This document shows positions 12,701 through 24,167 of a stretch of DNA of 64,000 nt, piece after piece. The notes under the pieces were generated by a model. The model was not told the origin of the DNA. It ran no database searches and saw nothing but the letters and a program-made list of their open reading frames with translations. Position 1 is the first letter of the stretch. Every line of letters begins with the position of its first letter. The translations under genes and the position numbers were made by a program. Location: contig JAKNDB010000064.1 of assembly GCA_024305405.1 (NCBI GenBank), positions 1,426,001 through 1,490,000 of the forward strand, given 5' to 3'. The stretch comes from Dirofilaria immitis (lineage: Eukaryota; Nematoda; Chromadorea; Rhabditida; Onchocercidae).

Positions 12701-13620
12701 GATCTCGTAGCCAGTTCTTATCAGTTCAGTTGGAAGGCGCTCATATTAGGGAGACATCCAGCGAAATCAGAATTTATAGTTTTAGGAGCAGCTTTTAGAT
12801 TTTATTATATTAAACTATTACCACAAATTGTCATTTGTTGAACAAAGTATTTAGAACTTGAATTCAGAACTCATTCAATTTTCCTATAAATAAAATTTTT
12901 CCTCATATATATGCACATCTATTGGCAAGACAATGTGTCGTTTGCATCGTTCATGTAACTATATCCTTATTCTATGTCTGAAATTATATAAAAGTTACGC
13001 AAGAAAGAAAAGTTTATATAAGTCATAATACTGCAAAGTGAGATGTTATTTCAACCACTTCTGAACAAAAAATTCTTTTAAGCGAGTGTTTGCTTACTGT
13101 GAAATGTCTCACGAAAAAATTAGATGATTTTGCATTGCTCAGCAAAATTCTCGACTGCCAACATTTGGCACGGACTATTCCGGATACCATGAATGGATTT
13201 TCATTCGTAGTTGGAGAATCATTTATTAATGAATCATTTCCTCATATACTTTTTGCAGTTAATCAGCTGGAAGCATCTCATGCTAGTTGAATTTGAAGGA
13301 AATCGATGTACACTCCTTCTTTCTATATCGAGTTTTACAAAAACATTCTCAATAGTATTTGTAAATTTACGTAACGTTGAGGTCATTGAGCATAACCATT
13401 ATGTTTATAAGCTGATTTATGACTCTTAAATATGCGAAACAACTTCTATTGAAATAATTTTTTTCATATTCTGATATGAAAAAAGAATTAGTGATTTTTA
13501 GAGGCGTTCATTATTCAGATTAACGAATTTTTTTAGTAGAAGAGCAATATGCATGCAGAAAACAAAAGTATAAAGTTCTTTGAAAAGAAAATCAAATTAC
13601 CTAGTGGTAAAAAAATTAAA
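9764..13620. other. AT-rich region, no confirmed gene
   Basis: This region probably contains the unresolved upstream exons of the myosin light chain on the minus strand. One exon-like minus-strand segment near 11705-11765 reads IKLKDQEIKYKMLSAKLG and ends at a GTAAGG donor. Small plus-strand ORFs at 12695-12841 and 13090-13290 have no recognised family. I see no repeats of note before 13.4 kb. Confidence 0.4.
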
Positions 13621-13628
13621 ATTCAAGA

Positions 13629-13736
13629 TACAAATGTAGAACAACTGGTAAAGAAAAATTAAAGCAGCAATTACAAATGTAGAACAATATACAAATGTAG
13701 AACAACTGGTAAAGAAAAATTAAAGCAGCAATTAAG
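13629..13736. repeat. 61-bp direct duplication
   Basis: A 45-bp block starting TACAAATGTAGAACAACTGG occurs at 13629 and again at 13690, essentially identical, with a partial third copy of its first 16 bp between them. It is a recent tandem duplication. Confidence 0.85.
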
Positions 13737-14329
13737 ATACTCCCAAAAGATAGTCCAATAACGCTAATCAAAAATTTTATCATCTTAACTATATGCAAAG
13801 TATAAGTAAGATATAAGTAATATAAAATATAGCGAAACAGTATAATGCATTATATATTAATTATAATACTGTTAAAAGTATAAGAATTGCCAATGTCACT
13901 TAAATTATTTATTTTTTAATCTATGAAAAATGGGCAATTAGTGGGATCTGTTAAAATAGGTATGACGTCCTTGATTAAAACAATATTTTAAATATAGACT
14001 TTTGAAATTGCAAAGAAACAACTGCTTCTTTAACCAACGAAATTTCCAAATTATCGACTGATTCAACAGAAAAAATTCGAAAGAAAGACCTAATGATTCA
14101 ACAGAAAAAAGAAAAAAATGGTTAACATTTTCAACTACTAAAATGGTTTTCAAGGTTTTTATCTGCAGTCTTTGAATAGAAAAAGCAATGAACAAATGCT
14201 CGTATTTTCCACATGCAATTATTTTTGGTAAACAAATAAAGATTATTTCGATTCGGTCTTAATAGAGTCGTATTTTCAAATTCTAAATAATTTGAATATT
14301 TTGCTGACAACAAAATCCTTTCCGATGAT

Positions 14330-15000
14330 AACCAGTTGATTTCACTTCACATTTCGAAAAAAAAAAGAATTAAATAATGAACATTGAATTCTGCTGTTAG
14401 TTACATTGATATTGGTGAGGTATACATGACTTTTATTTGCGTAAATTTATATAAATTCTAAAAGCTTCGACAGGGCCATGGAAAATTTTCTATGAATTCA
14501 CAAAACATTTACAATATTCAAGATTATCAACATTTTCAAACTCATTTTATTTTTTACATAGGAAATAATATTTGGAATAAATTAAGATTTTTATCTTGTA
14601 TCGATCTCAACAAGTCAGATTCTCGAATTCCAAAATTTGATTTTCCATGATTTTAAATGTCTTGCTGTTAACAAATAGAATTTTGATGATGATTAATAAT
14701 CCATTCGATTGATTTTACTGTACGTTTCAAAAGGCCGATGTTAATAAATAATTTTTTGGTGATAAATAATAATCCATTTGATTAATTTCACTGTGTGTTT
14801 CGAAAGGAAATGAATTAAATTACAACGCTAAATACTGCTGCTAGTTGCATTGAAAATGACAGTCATGAATTTTATTTGTATAAATTAACATAAATCTATG
14901 GCTTCCGATGATGACATGAAAAAGTTTCCATCACTTCACAAAACACTTACAATATTCATGGTTATCAAAATTTTTAAATTCACTTTTTCTATGAATCGGT
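14330..15000. repeat. Diverged tandem duplication, two copies of about 220 bp
   Basis: Segment 14340-14570 and segment 14780-14990 share a collinear order of blocks: GATTTCACT, a TTTCGAAA run, AATTAAAT, CTGCTGTTAG or CTGCTGCTAG, TACATTGA or TGCATTGA, TTTTATTTG and TCACAAAACA(T/C)TTACAATAT. A third partial copy may lie at 14700-14760. No coding sequence is evident. The repeats sit directly upstream of the zinc-finger gene. Confidence 0.6.
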
Positions 15001-15275
15001 TTTAATCGCCATATTTATACGAAAAAAGCTTACATAATAATGCAAAAGATTAAAAGCGTTGTAATTCATCTGATCAAAGGTCACGTACTATGAGAAATGT
15101 TTAAAATCAGTCTCTAAATAACTTTCCAAATCAGTATAACTTTATTACTTGTCATAATTCACTCTTTTGATTTATATATTTTATGAAATACATTTCTAAA
15201 ATATTTTCCAGAATTCTACGCCAAACTCTGTATTTCAACTACTACCATTTATCTGGAAATTGCTATCGAATCAGT

Positions 15276-16292
15276 ATGCTGTTGTTTTATTGTTTTCTAG
15301 TAGCTATACCACTACCATGCATCACACAAGTAACAGTAAGTGAAAAAATTATTGCTTTGATTATGAAAACTAAATATTCATAAATTTTCCGTTTAAGCAA
15401 AGATAGAATTTTTCGTTAGAAAAGAATAGCATTCATTGTATGCACATTTATCAATTCTTTTATCATTCTCGAAACAATCAGTTTTGGTGTTTAAACACTC
15501 TCTTTGTAACATAACGCTAACTTCATATATTGATACCAATAGAATTTTTTTGCGATGACTGAGACTGCTAAAAAATTTAAGGAAAATTATGAAATGAATT
15601 ATTTGCATAATTTCAGATATCAAATAAAAATAATTCATCAATACAGGCAGAAATAAATAAACAATTAGATCAAAATGAATATAATCAGACATGTGTAAAA
15701 GAAAACGGTTCGAGTGCAATATATGTGGTAAAAAATTCATTCATCGCGGCAATCTAAACAACCACAATCGAATACATACAGGAGAGAAACCTTTCGGATG
15801 CAGTATATGCGGTAAAAAATTCAATCAAAGAGGTATCCTAAACATTCATGAACAAATACATACGGGAAAGAAACCGTGGAAGTGTAATCTATGCGGCAAA
15901 AATTTCAGTCATTCCAGCAATCTGAAAACTCATAATCGGATGCATAAAGGCGAGAAACTGTTTAAATGCGATGAATGCGGTAAACAGTTTAGTCTACGCT
16001 GCAATTTGAATGATCATATTCGGACTCATTCAAACGAGAAACTGTTAGAATGTGATATATGCGGTAAAAATTCAAACAACGCAGCGTGCTGAGTAGACAC
16101 AAGAGAATATGTACAAGCAATGAACAGTTGAAATGCAGTAAAGAGTTCAGACGAAATGATGATTTGCTAAAATATGAAAGGAAGCACAAAGAATCAATTG
16201 AAAAGCCTTATCGCGTGGTAACTACACGAACAGACGATGTCTTTAGCACATTTATATTAATAGATAAAATAATTTCATATGCAGAACTATGA
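15276..16292 (+). CDS. C2H2 zinc-finger protein with predicted signal peptide (two frameshifts)
   Basis: Exon 1 (15276-15335) encodes MLLFYCFLVAIPLPCITQ, a typical signal peptide. Exon 2 (15617-16292) opens with ISNKNNSSIQAEINK and runs into the fingers. Two single-base gaps must be closed: the A-run at 15702-15705 (giving CVKEKRFECNICG) and the A-run at 16066-16070 (giving CGKKFKQRSVLSRH). With both restored the spliced length is 738 nt, exactly 245 codons plus stop. There are four canonical C2H2 fingers with TGEKP-type linkers, a fifth C2HC finger ending HKRIC, and a degenerate sixth. Zinc fingers normally bind DNA or RNA in the nucleus, so a secretory leader is odd. An alternative reading starts at Met 15691 without the leader, but the open frame upstream and the length arithmetic favour the spliced model. 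No ortholog is named. Confidence 0.75.
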
Positions 16293-16769
16293 GCAATGTT
16301 TTGTCCTTTTATTTATTGTTAAAAATGACTGCTAAAATTCAGTGTAAGATTTTTAACTACCGTTAGATTAGATTTTATATTGCATTTATTTGATCACTTA
16401 AATTTTTATACATTATTTCATACTATAAAATTCCATTTTTATCACATCTATCTATCGATTGCTATAGTTTCCCACTTGCAAATCAAAAGCATCGGTGGAA
16501 GATCTATAAGTTTTGCTCCACTCAAAATATATTGTTATCTTTTTATTAAAAATCAGTTTTCAGTTCTTCAGTGTTTTGCAAATTCAAATATATATTTTAT
16601 TGAATTTCGATTGAAAGGTATTAACAAATTTATGAAAAGAAAACATTTAGTTTTCGAGTTTATACTTTTTACTTTTGTATTATTTTATCAAAGATAATAT
16701 GATATGAAATACCGTAATAAAATTAGTTTTAATTATTTATTTCCGTACCTTATAATACATGTTCACTTA

Positions 16770-18310
16770 CGCAGTTCTTCAGAATGAACGATATTTTCAA
16801 TGTTTTATAATGTGAATATGAATATTGAGAAAATCGGTATATTTCTTTTTTCTGTACCATTCTCATATAAATTTGTGGAATCTTGAAATCGTTGAATATA
16901 ACTTTTCTACTGATTAGCTGATTTGTGACACTTATATGTGCAACGCAATTTCTGTTGAAATCATTTTCTCTCCTTCTACATAAAATAATTAATTTCAAAG
17001 TTTTTTAGAAGCATCTCTTGTAAGTGAATTAGATTAATAAATTAGTTAAAGAGAAAGCAAAAGTGTAAAATCTTTTAAAAATTACCAAATTATCTAATAG
17101 TAGCAAAGTGATTGCAAATGAAAGGCATAGATGTAAAATAACCTCATAATGCAATGGCAGACGATTAGGTGATCTCAAAAATATAGAATTCTGTCTGGTA
17201 TTACTCATCAAAAAACTGAAAAAAATAAAGAATTCAAAAGTTGGTGAATCGTCTTCATCTTTTTACAATGAAAATAATCTATCATTTTAAGCAATTGAAT
17301 GCGGATTGTTTATGATTTTGTCTATGATTCTTTATTCTAATATTTTTTGTGCCATTAGAAGCATATTGCTGAATAGGATTAATGAATGATATTGAGATTG
17401 TCAATTTACTTAATGATAACTACTTCATAATTTTATGGCACTAATTGAAAACAGTATGGAGTGAGAATAATAAACAACCACTACTATTGTAGAGCATTTA
17501 AATTGTGTTGTTTGATATTTGGAAATCTCTGAATATAGTGCATTATATATGATAATTTAAAATGTTGTTATTAGAGATTCCACAATACATCTGATGCTAA
17601 TCGCTATGCAATGATTGAGATTGTTTAAAAATTTTAGAAAAATGTTCACTATATTGCTTAAATTACAAAATCAATCATTTCGCATAATTTCAGACCCAAA
17701 TGGAAATCTTTTGCAATTTATTCGCGGCACTTAGAGATAATTTTGTAAATGTTATTCGATTATTAAAGTGCAAAAGAATGGCTCTTTTATGAGTATAATT
17801 GCCGTAGAATTGATTAAACTGTTCGGTTATCTCTTAACAATTTTACTTATATATTTGATGGTGTATTATTCAGAATTCCATTCAGACCTTATTATTTCAA
17901 GCAATAGCATTTATTGGTAGGAGTTATTTGTAAATCAAACATATTTCCTTGTAGTCATTATATTGATATTATATATCGCATAAGTATCGTAAGTAAAAGT
18001 ATTTTATTTAATATAAAAATTAAATATTCATTAATTTTTTTCTTGGTTAGTTAAGAATAGAATTTTTTCCAGTAAAAGAAAAAATTTCTTCGTTGTAATA
18101 ATAATTTTTCTCGTTACGATCAAAGCAGTCAATATTTTGCGACAGTTCTATTTGCACGATATTAAAAACAGAGAACATTTATTAATGTATATATAAATTG
18201 AAATTCGAATGAATTTGAAAATATTAATCTGTTACTCTTTCTGTTGCGATCATATTATTCTTTTTTATTTCAAATCAACAATATAAAATAGCAGAACTGA
18301 CATGCTTGTC
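16770..18310. pseudogene. Decayed duplicate of the zinc-finger locus
   Basis: Sequence at 16910-17120 matches 13400-13620 (blocks such as GATTTATGACTCTTA, ACTTCTATTGAAAT and AATTACC). Sequence at 17870-18140 matches the exon 1/intron 1 region of the zinc-finger gene at 15220-15490, including CGTAAGTAAAAG at the donor and AAATATTCATTAAT. No intact zinc finger is left. This implies a segmental duplication of about 3.5-4 kb covering the gene and its upstream DNA, with the second copy degenerated. Boundaries are approximate and identity is visibly low. Confidence 0.5.
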
Positions 18311-19148
18311 GAACAGTTTCAAAATACAGATCGCTATGAAGTGCTGATCAAAAATTCCATAATGAAATCCTTGAATTTCTTTATAGGCTATTCTTTAGAA
18401 TATTTTTGCACCATTTTCTTTATGAAATGAATCAGTTATTTCAGATTATTTCAGATGTTGAATAAAAGCGATTTGTCATTTCCGACAATTCTAAATAATC
18501 GATTATTCAAGCAGGAAATGTTACAATGCAATTGAATTTTGATGAGACAATTCTACATCAATAAGAGCGATGTAATGAAATGCATATGGCAAATAACTGG
18601 ATGAAAAACTTGTGAAGCATACATCTTCAAAAGGCTAAGTTTTGATCTTATCAAAAACAAAATAACTTACAAAATTAGACACTACTTTTTCTTAAATGAT
18701 ATGAAAAAGTATAGTAATTTTTTTGTGACAAAATTTATGAAGCTATAATGAAATTTAAAAAATTTAATTAAATTATAAGGATCTTCAAATTTCAATAACT
18801 TTTTCTAGATCGCTTTTTTAGATCTATTGCGATTTCCCTAGTATGATCTTTTACCGTTTAGAAGCAATGTGAAGCCGCTTTAATATATTATCCGTATATC
18901 ATCAACAATTTTTTATAATACTATGCTTTGCAAATCTTGCATCTTGTATACCAATTCTGTCATGACGATAAAATTAAAATAACTAACAAAAAGTGAGAGA
19001 ATTGGATTATTGAATTGCGTTTAGATACCGAAAACGTAAACATTAAATAGATACATAGCTAGCCGAGCAATATGAAAAATGCTTCAACGCTGAAAAGTAA
19101 TCAAGTATTTTCTCTAGTTTTATTTTTCTATGAAATAAATGTTGTTAG

Positions 19149-19279
19149 AAAGCGGTATATCTCTTTTATATTCGAGTATTGCGGCGACAAATTATCAAAT
19201 TGATCAATGAATTAGATTTGGTGAAAAATCCGAGAGTATTCATCGTTAATAATCATGCAAACGGGAGAAACGCTAACTG
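19149..19279 (+). other. Orphan exon-like ORF
   Basis: An open stretch bounded by a TTAG acceptor and a GTAAG donor reads VLRRQIIKLINEL, then KNPRVFIVNNHANGRNANW. Composition and splice borders look coding. The strand-plus-glycine pattern VFIVNNHANGR faintly recalls the first strand of diacylglycerol/acylglycerol-kinase-like lipid kinases, but I see no following kinase exon. About 200 bp downstream comes an LTR-like island, so the exon may be the remnant of a disrupted gene. Function is not assigned. Confidence 0.25.
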
Positions 19280-19479
19280 GTAAGATAATATTGTTATCGG
19301 TATAGATCATGTATGCTAATGTTGCAGTAAATAATCAAAAATTGCTGTCTTAGTGATAAACAATCAGAAAAAACTGCAGTCTTATTGGCATCGGTATTAA
19401 ATTATTTACAAATGATAATGTTTTTTATTCAGTTCACGTATTTTTTTATTCTGAAATAAAGCAGAGATAAGTTAGTTAA

Positions 19480-19830
19480 TTCATTATGGATTGTTATTGC
19501 CGAACTGCTCCTCTTACTGTGACCGCCGAATAGAATTTGACTTATCGTCGATTGACTGTTCTCGCTTGATCGCCGCATTGTCGCATTGTCGTCAATTAAA
19601 TGCTTTCGCTTGACCGTCGACTCATGTTGTCAAGTTACTCCTCAAATTTAGGCGATATAAACCGTAATCCTTCCCTTATATATCCTATGGCTTGTCGACC
19701 CTAGACGAGTTGCTGTGGATCAGTAAATGAATGAATTGAATGCTTTTATTGAGAATATCTTTATATCTTTATCCTTTTAGCTTACTGATCTCGTAATTTT
19801 AGCACGTTATTTACTTTAATATCGCTTTTA
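19480..19830. mobile_element. LTR-like island (candidate solo LTR)
   Basis: This block is clearly more GC-rich than its surroundings. It contains repeated CGTCGA and TTGTCG motifs (TGACCGCCGAATAG, GATCGCCGCATTGTCG, CTTGACCGTCGACTC), a TATATA box within CCCTTATATATCC at about 19676 and a downstream CCCTAGACGAG. No ORF is present. A promoter-like TATA inside a compositional island fits a solo LTR, but I could not find clean TG...CA ends or a target-site duplication. Confidence 0.4.
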
Positions 19831-21932
19831 GAATTTCTATTCTATATACAATTAATTATGTGTTATGGTTCATGATAGTTTTTAAATCTAATTATTATCT
19901 TTCTTAATACAGCGGTATTAAGAAAGATAATAATTCATAATTAATGCTATAACTGCTAATTCATTTTTTTCTTCTTTGTATCCAGTCATTATCAATAATT
20001 AGTATTTCATCAGTCAACATTTTAATATGTTTGTTTTACAACGTTTGAGATACGTAATTCAGATACGAGATATATTTGTTCAGTGAATGGTTTGTAAATA
20101 ATTGCTATATTTTATACGTATGCGTATATGTATTTATATGATAATTTCATGTAACTGTGCTGATATCTAATTTAATGATTTTCTGCACTATCAGTTATAA
20201 GCTTTTACGGTTTGCTTTGTTTCTCCTCTTACAAAAGAACCTATTTCGGTGTCTTCTAATGGAGGCTGCAAATTTCGTTTTTAACATTGGAGAAAAGAAC
20301 AACTGGTATATTTAAAATATATCGATAACACGAATTTTTTGTTCTCAGTAGAATAATATATTATGTTCAGTAATCCTAATTTTTTTTGACAATCCAATAG
20401 AGTTGATGAAATAATGCTAGATTTTAATTAAAAGCTAAAGGAAAAGACTGCAAACTATGCCTTACTGTTGGGAGTTTTTTCTCTTGGATTAATTGACATT
20501 ATTTTCTGGAAATATAAAGAAGTGGAAGCAGATGAGTTGAATTATTTCATAGTTAAAATAGTACTGAGAAGAGGATATATATTAGCGAACTAACTATCGA
20601 AGAAAAGAAATGTTAAGCTACATAAAATATTGTAAATTTTATTAGCTAACGTTACTGTGTTTACATTTATTTCATTTCTCATCTGATGCTATGACCAAGT
20701 ATAAGTTTACTTAACAGAATGAGAGGATATTGCCTTGCATAGCAAATTTCAGAAAATCAATTTAAATAATCGAAATTACTTAATATTTCTAACAATGATA
20801 TATTCCTTAAAATCCACAATTTTTTAAAAAGATTCTCACTTTATGATACTTGTCATGTTGTTATAATTCATAATAAAGTGAATTTATCACAGTATTTCAA
20901 CATAAATTCATGAAACAAAAACTAAGAATGAATTATTCGTTACAATATTTGATTTATTTCATAATATTGTTGTAATACGTAAAGAATATTCTAAGTTCAA
21001 TACAGTTTCATCACACTGAAGACAAAATAAATTAAAAAACATAAAAGATGAAATACACGAAAAATAACTTCTATCATATCTGATTTCTTTTTCATATTTC
21101 ACATACCACATTAAATTCATAATATTTCATTCATCTGTTTGAATGAAAACCGTTATTACAGCAATAACAGGTTATTAATCGTTTTTTTTTTTTTTCATTA
21201 TTATTGAAGTTAACTCCTTCTTAACATTCATTTATCAAAATTATAATTTACTTATAACAGTGCATGTAAAGCAAGCAATATTACTAGTAAATAAGATGGT
21301 AAAAGGGAAAATCTGCAATAAGGATAAAGAATAATATATCTCTAACTATTTGTTTTTTAATAGGTAAAATAAGTTAAGAGTCGTAAATGTCACCGCTGAT
21401 GTTTGAAAAAAAAAAAATTGAATCTGCTGAAAATTGTCCGAATTCAAATATGAATATAAATCATGAAATAAATTCTTGAAATTTTTTAATTTTTTAAACA
21501 TTTTAATTTTAAGCTACTTTTCCAATTTTTTAAACATTTTAATTTTAAACTAATAGGAATTCTAAAATGGTAAAAACACGGAGAAAAGTAGCATAGGGAA
21601 AATAGAACCAATTCATATCAGAGCGTAATTTGAAGATACAATACTGTTTATTCTCCAACTTTTCTGAATTTTTACTTGATAATATTTACAGGTTCACATC
21701 GTATTATTTTACATTTCTTTAAAGTGATTTTGAATATTTGATATCAGAGATATCGACATAATCACATCATGATATCTTAAAAAATTTTAAATATATCACT
21801 CTTCATCAACACAAGAGTGTAATAATTAAATAACTAAATAAAAAGAATCTGCGAAGTGCACTTCCTTCATTTTTTTCATTTTAGAACCTTAAACTGTTTC
21901 AAAACATTAAGGAATCAAAAGCGAAAAAGAAA
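19831..21932. other. AT-rich intergenic region
   Basis: I see no gene. The region includes an inverted repeat around 19892-19931 (TTATTATCTTTCTTAATAC with its complement), poly-T tracts at 21183-21196, and a local duplication of TTTTTTAAACATTTTAATTT at about 21490-21545. The likely trans-splice acceptor for uridine phosphorylase is at its right end (CATTTTAG, ending 21893). Confidence 0.5.
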
Positions 21933-24167
21933 ATGATCAAAAGCAAAATGGTCCATGTTGCTAATCCAACATAAGAAAAACAATCAGATGATCACTTCTA
22001 TCATCTCGGTATTTCGAAAAGCTTGACTGATATTCTGCTGATGTATGGCGATGTTAAGGTTACGGCTTAAAATTATACTTTAATCTTTAAAATTTTATCA
22101 TCCCCTTTCATTATAATCGTTTTATTCATATGTAATAGGAAAAATTGGTTGAAATATCAAAATATTAAATAGACAACGCAGTCAATCCATCTCCTGTTAA
22201 TAGTGCCTATAATAATAATCATTTTAAACATTATTAATTTTGAAAATTGATGACCAAAAATATTTTCCAATATGATAGGCATTTATTGATGAAGTCCTAT
22301 TACATGGTCTACCAGAAGTATCCATTTCATAGTTAAAAATCATTTTGAACTAAGTTATACATTGTTAAATATAGATAAGATACGTCTTGAAAGTATATGT
22401 TTTATTATATTGTTTTATGAAATTTGCAAATTCGAGATATCTTTCAATTAGATTCTCCAGAGATTACATAAAATTTTTGCTTGACCAAATAACTTTGACC
22501 AAGCTGATCATTGTGAGGTATAATGATAGATTCATTAATTTGCAGTTTATATGCATGGGTGGAAGTATGACACGACTACAGAATTATGCAAAAACATTTG
22601 CCAAAGAAGTAGGCATAAAAATGTCTGATAATTTGAGCACAACTGATCGCTATGTAATGTATAAGACAGGTCAAGTACTTTGGGTTAATGTTAGTTTTTG
22701 TTTGTTGATTACTTTGGAACATTTTTATTCCTGTGATATTATTTTTCTTCGAAGAGAAATATAAATCATTATTTTTATAAACTGATTTATCAATTGTCTT
22801 TCATTGGGAAGCAATCAAATGTTTACATTTCATAAAGAACAATCAATCATTATTTTCGCAATATTGGTTAGTAACAATCATAGATACCTATATTTGAAGT
22901 AGCCTCGTTACAAAATTCTGTCGAATAAAATTCATATTCTGAAAATAAAGGTGCATTGTTTTCGTAATAATAATTGTACAAAATATATGCTTGAAGTTTT
23001 TGATTTATATACAAACCAATTAAAAATAATATTTTATTGTTGCATTATAATGTTTTTTTATTATTGTAAAATATTGCAGCATGGCATAGGTGCTGCATCA
23101 CTAAGTATCATCATTGTGGAACTAATCAAGCTACTATACTATGCGAAGGCAGAAGATGTTATAGCAATACGATTGGGTACCTCAGGTGGTGTCGGTGCAG
23201 AGCCTGGTACCATAATACTTTCTAGTGAAGCGGTGAATGGTGAACTGCTCTGACAAACACGTGCAATATATCATGGGTGAAAAGGATAGTACTTGATTTA
23301 AATATTTGATGAACTGATGTTAGTTTCCATTTGTCCCATTTTTCTTGGGAAAATTAAGTTGTAATTTAAATAATGCGAGTTATTTATTTTAGATTTCAAG
23401 ACCAGCCATCTTTGATGCAGAAGTATATCAACAATTGTATAAAGTAGCAGTGCAATTGAAGATACCGGTTCAGATCGGAAAAACATTATGTACCGATGAT
23501 TTTTATGAAGGTATACTATAATTTTGGGTTTCAGTTGTTCATTTAAACTGATGCAGGTTACGACCTGAGTGACAACAAATCATTAGATTAAATTCTTTTT
23601 CTCGAGCATATTATTATATGATCTTTTTAAAACAACAAATGTTTTTTTAGATTTATCACCTACTGAAATTTAAGAAAGTGAAATTTTCAGGACAAGCAAG
23701 ACTGGATGGAGCATTTTGTGAGTATACGGAACAACAAAAGTTTGCATTTCTTAATCGTTTGTATAATTTGGGGTACGAAATATCGAAATGGAAGGGTTGT
23801 GTTTTGCAGCAATGTTCAATCGAGGAAATATAAAACGTAAAGTTAAATCATGTATTAAAAAGTTGTAATTGAAAATTTTTTTCATTGTCATTTTTAATTT
23901 ATCATATTAATAATAGAAGGGAAGGGAAAATCTTTTAAATATAAACATATATTTAAAAGATTTTTTTAAAAGACTCATTAAGGAATAGTTCAGGAATTAA
24001 ACGATTAATTTTCTTAATGTATTTCAGCAGCGGTACTATGTGTAACATTGTTGGATCGATTAAAAGGCGATCAAGTTTTGCTGACACATAACAATATAAA
24101 TGAATTCGAAATGCGTATTTTCAAAGTAGTCAGCACATATATCAAGCAACAGTTAAAATTATGCTAA
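21933..24167 (+). CDS. upp-1: Uridine phosphorylase (multiple frameshifts; possible pseudogene)
   Basis: This enzyme phosphorolyses uridine to uracil and ribose-1-phosphate in pyrimidine salvage. Six exons are recognisable: 21933-22058, 22546-22689, 23080-23288, 23393-23510, 23691-23836 and 24028-24167. Conserved blocks are YGDVKFICMGGS, TTDRYVMYKTGQVL, HGIGAASLSIIIVELIK, RLGTSGGVGAEPGT, the phosphate/ribose-site region EGQARLDGAFCEYTE, and NIEMEGLCFAAMF. Five indels are needed: a compensating pair in exon 1 (near 21968 and 21976-21980), one surplus base in each of two places in exon 3 (near 23247 and 23280-23283), and one missing G in the G-run at 23770-23773. After correction the length is 882 nt (293 residues), close to human UPP1. 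No other stops occur. The start could be Met at 21933 or 21948. The indel load is much higher than in neighbours, so this copy may be inactive. Confidence 0.92.

Noticed and set aside
12695..12841. 48-residue plus-strand ORF with fairly balanced composition
   Set aside because: It is short, matches no recognised family, and has no flanking exon or regulatory context that I could identify.
13090..13290. 66-residue ORF reading TKKLDDFALLSKILDCQHLA
   Set aside because: It looks mildly coding but has no recognised family, and the next ORF overlaps it in another frame. Not enough to call a gene.
15393..15740. 115-codon minus-strand ORF
   Set aside because: It runs antisense over zinc-finger intron 1 and the start of exon 2; it is rich in Phe and Leu and matches nothing.
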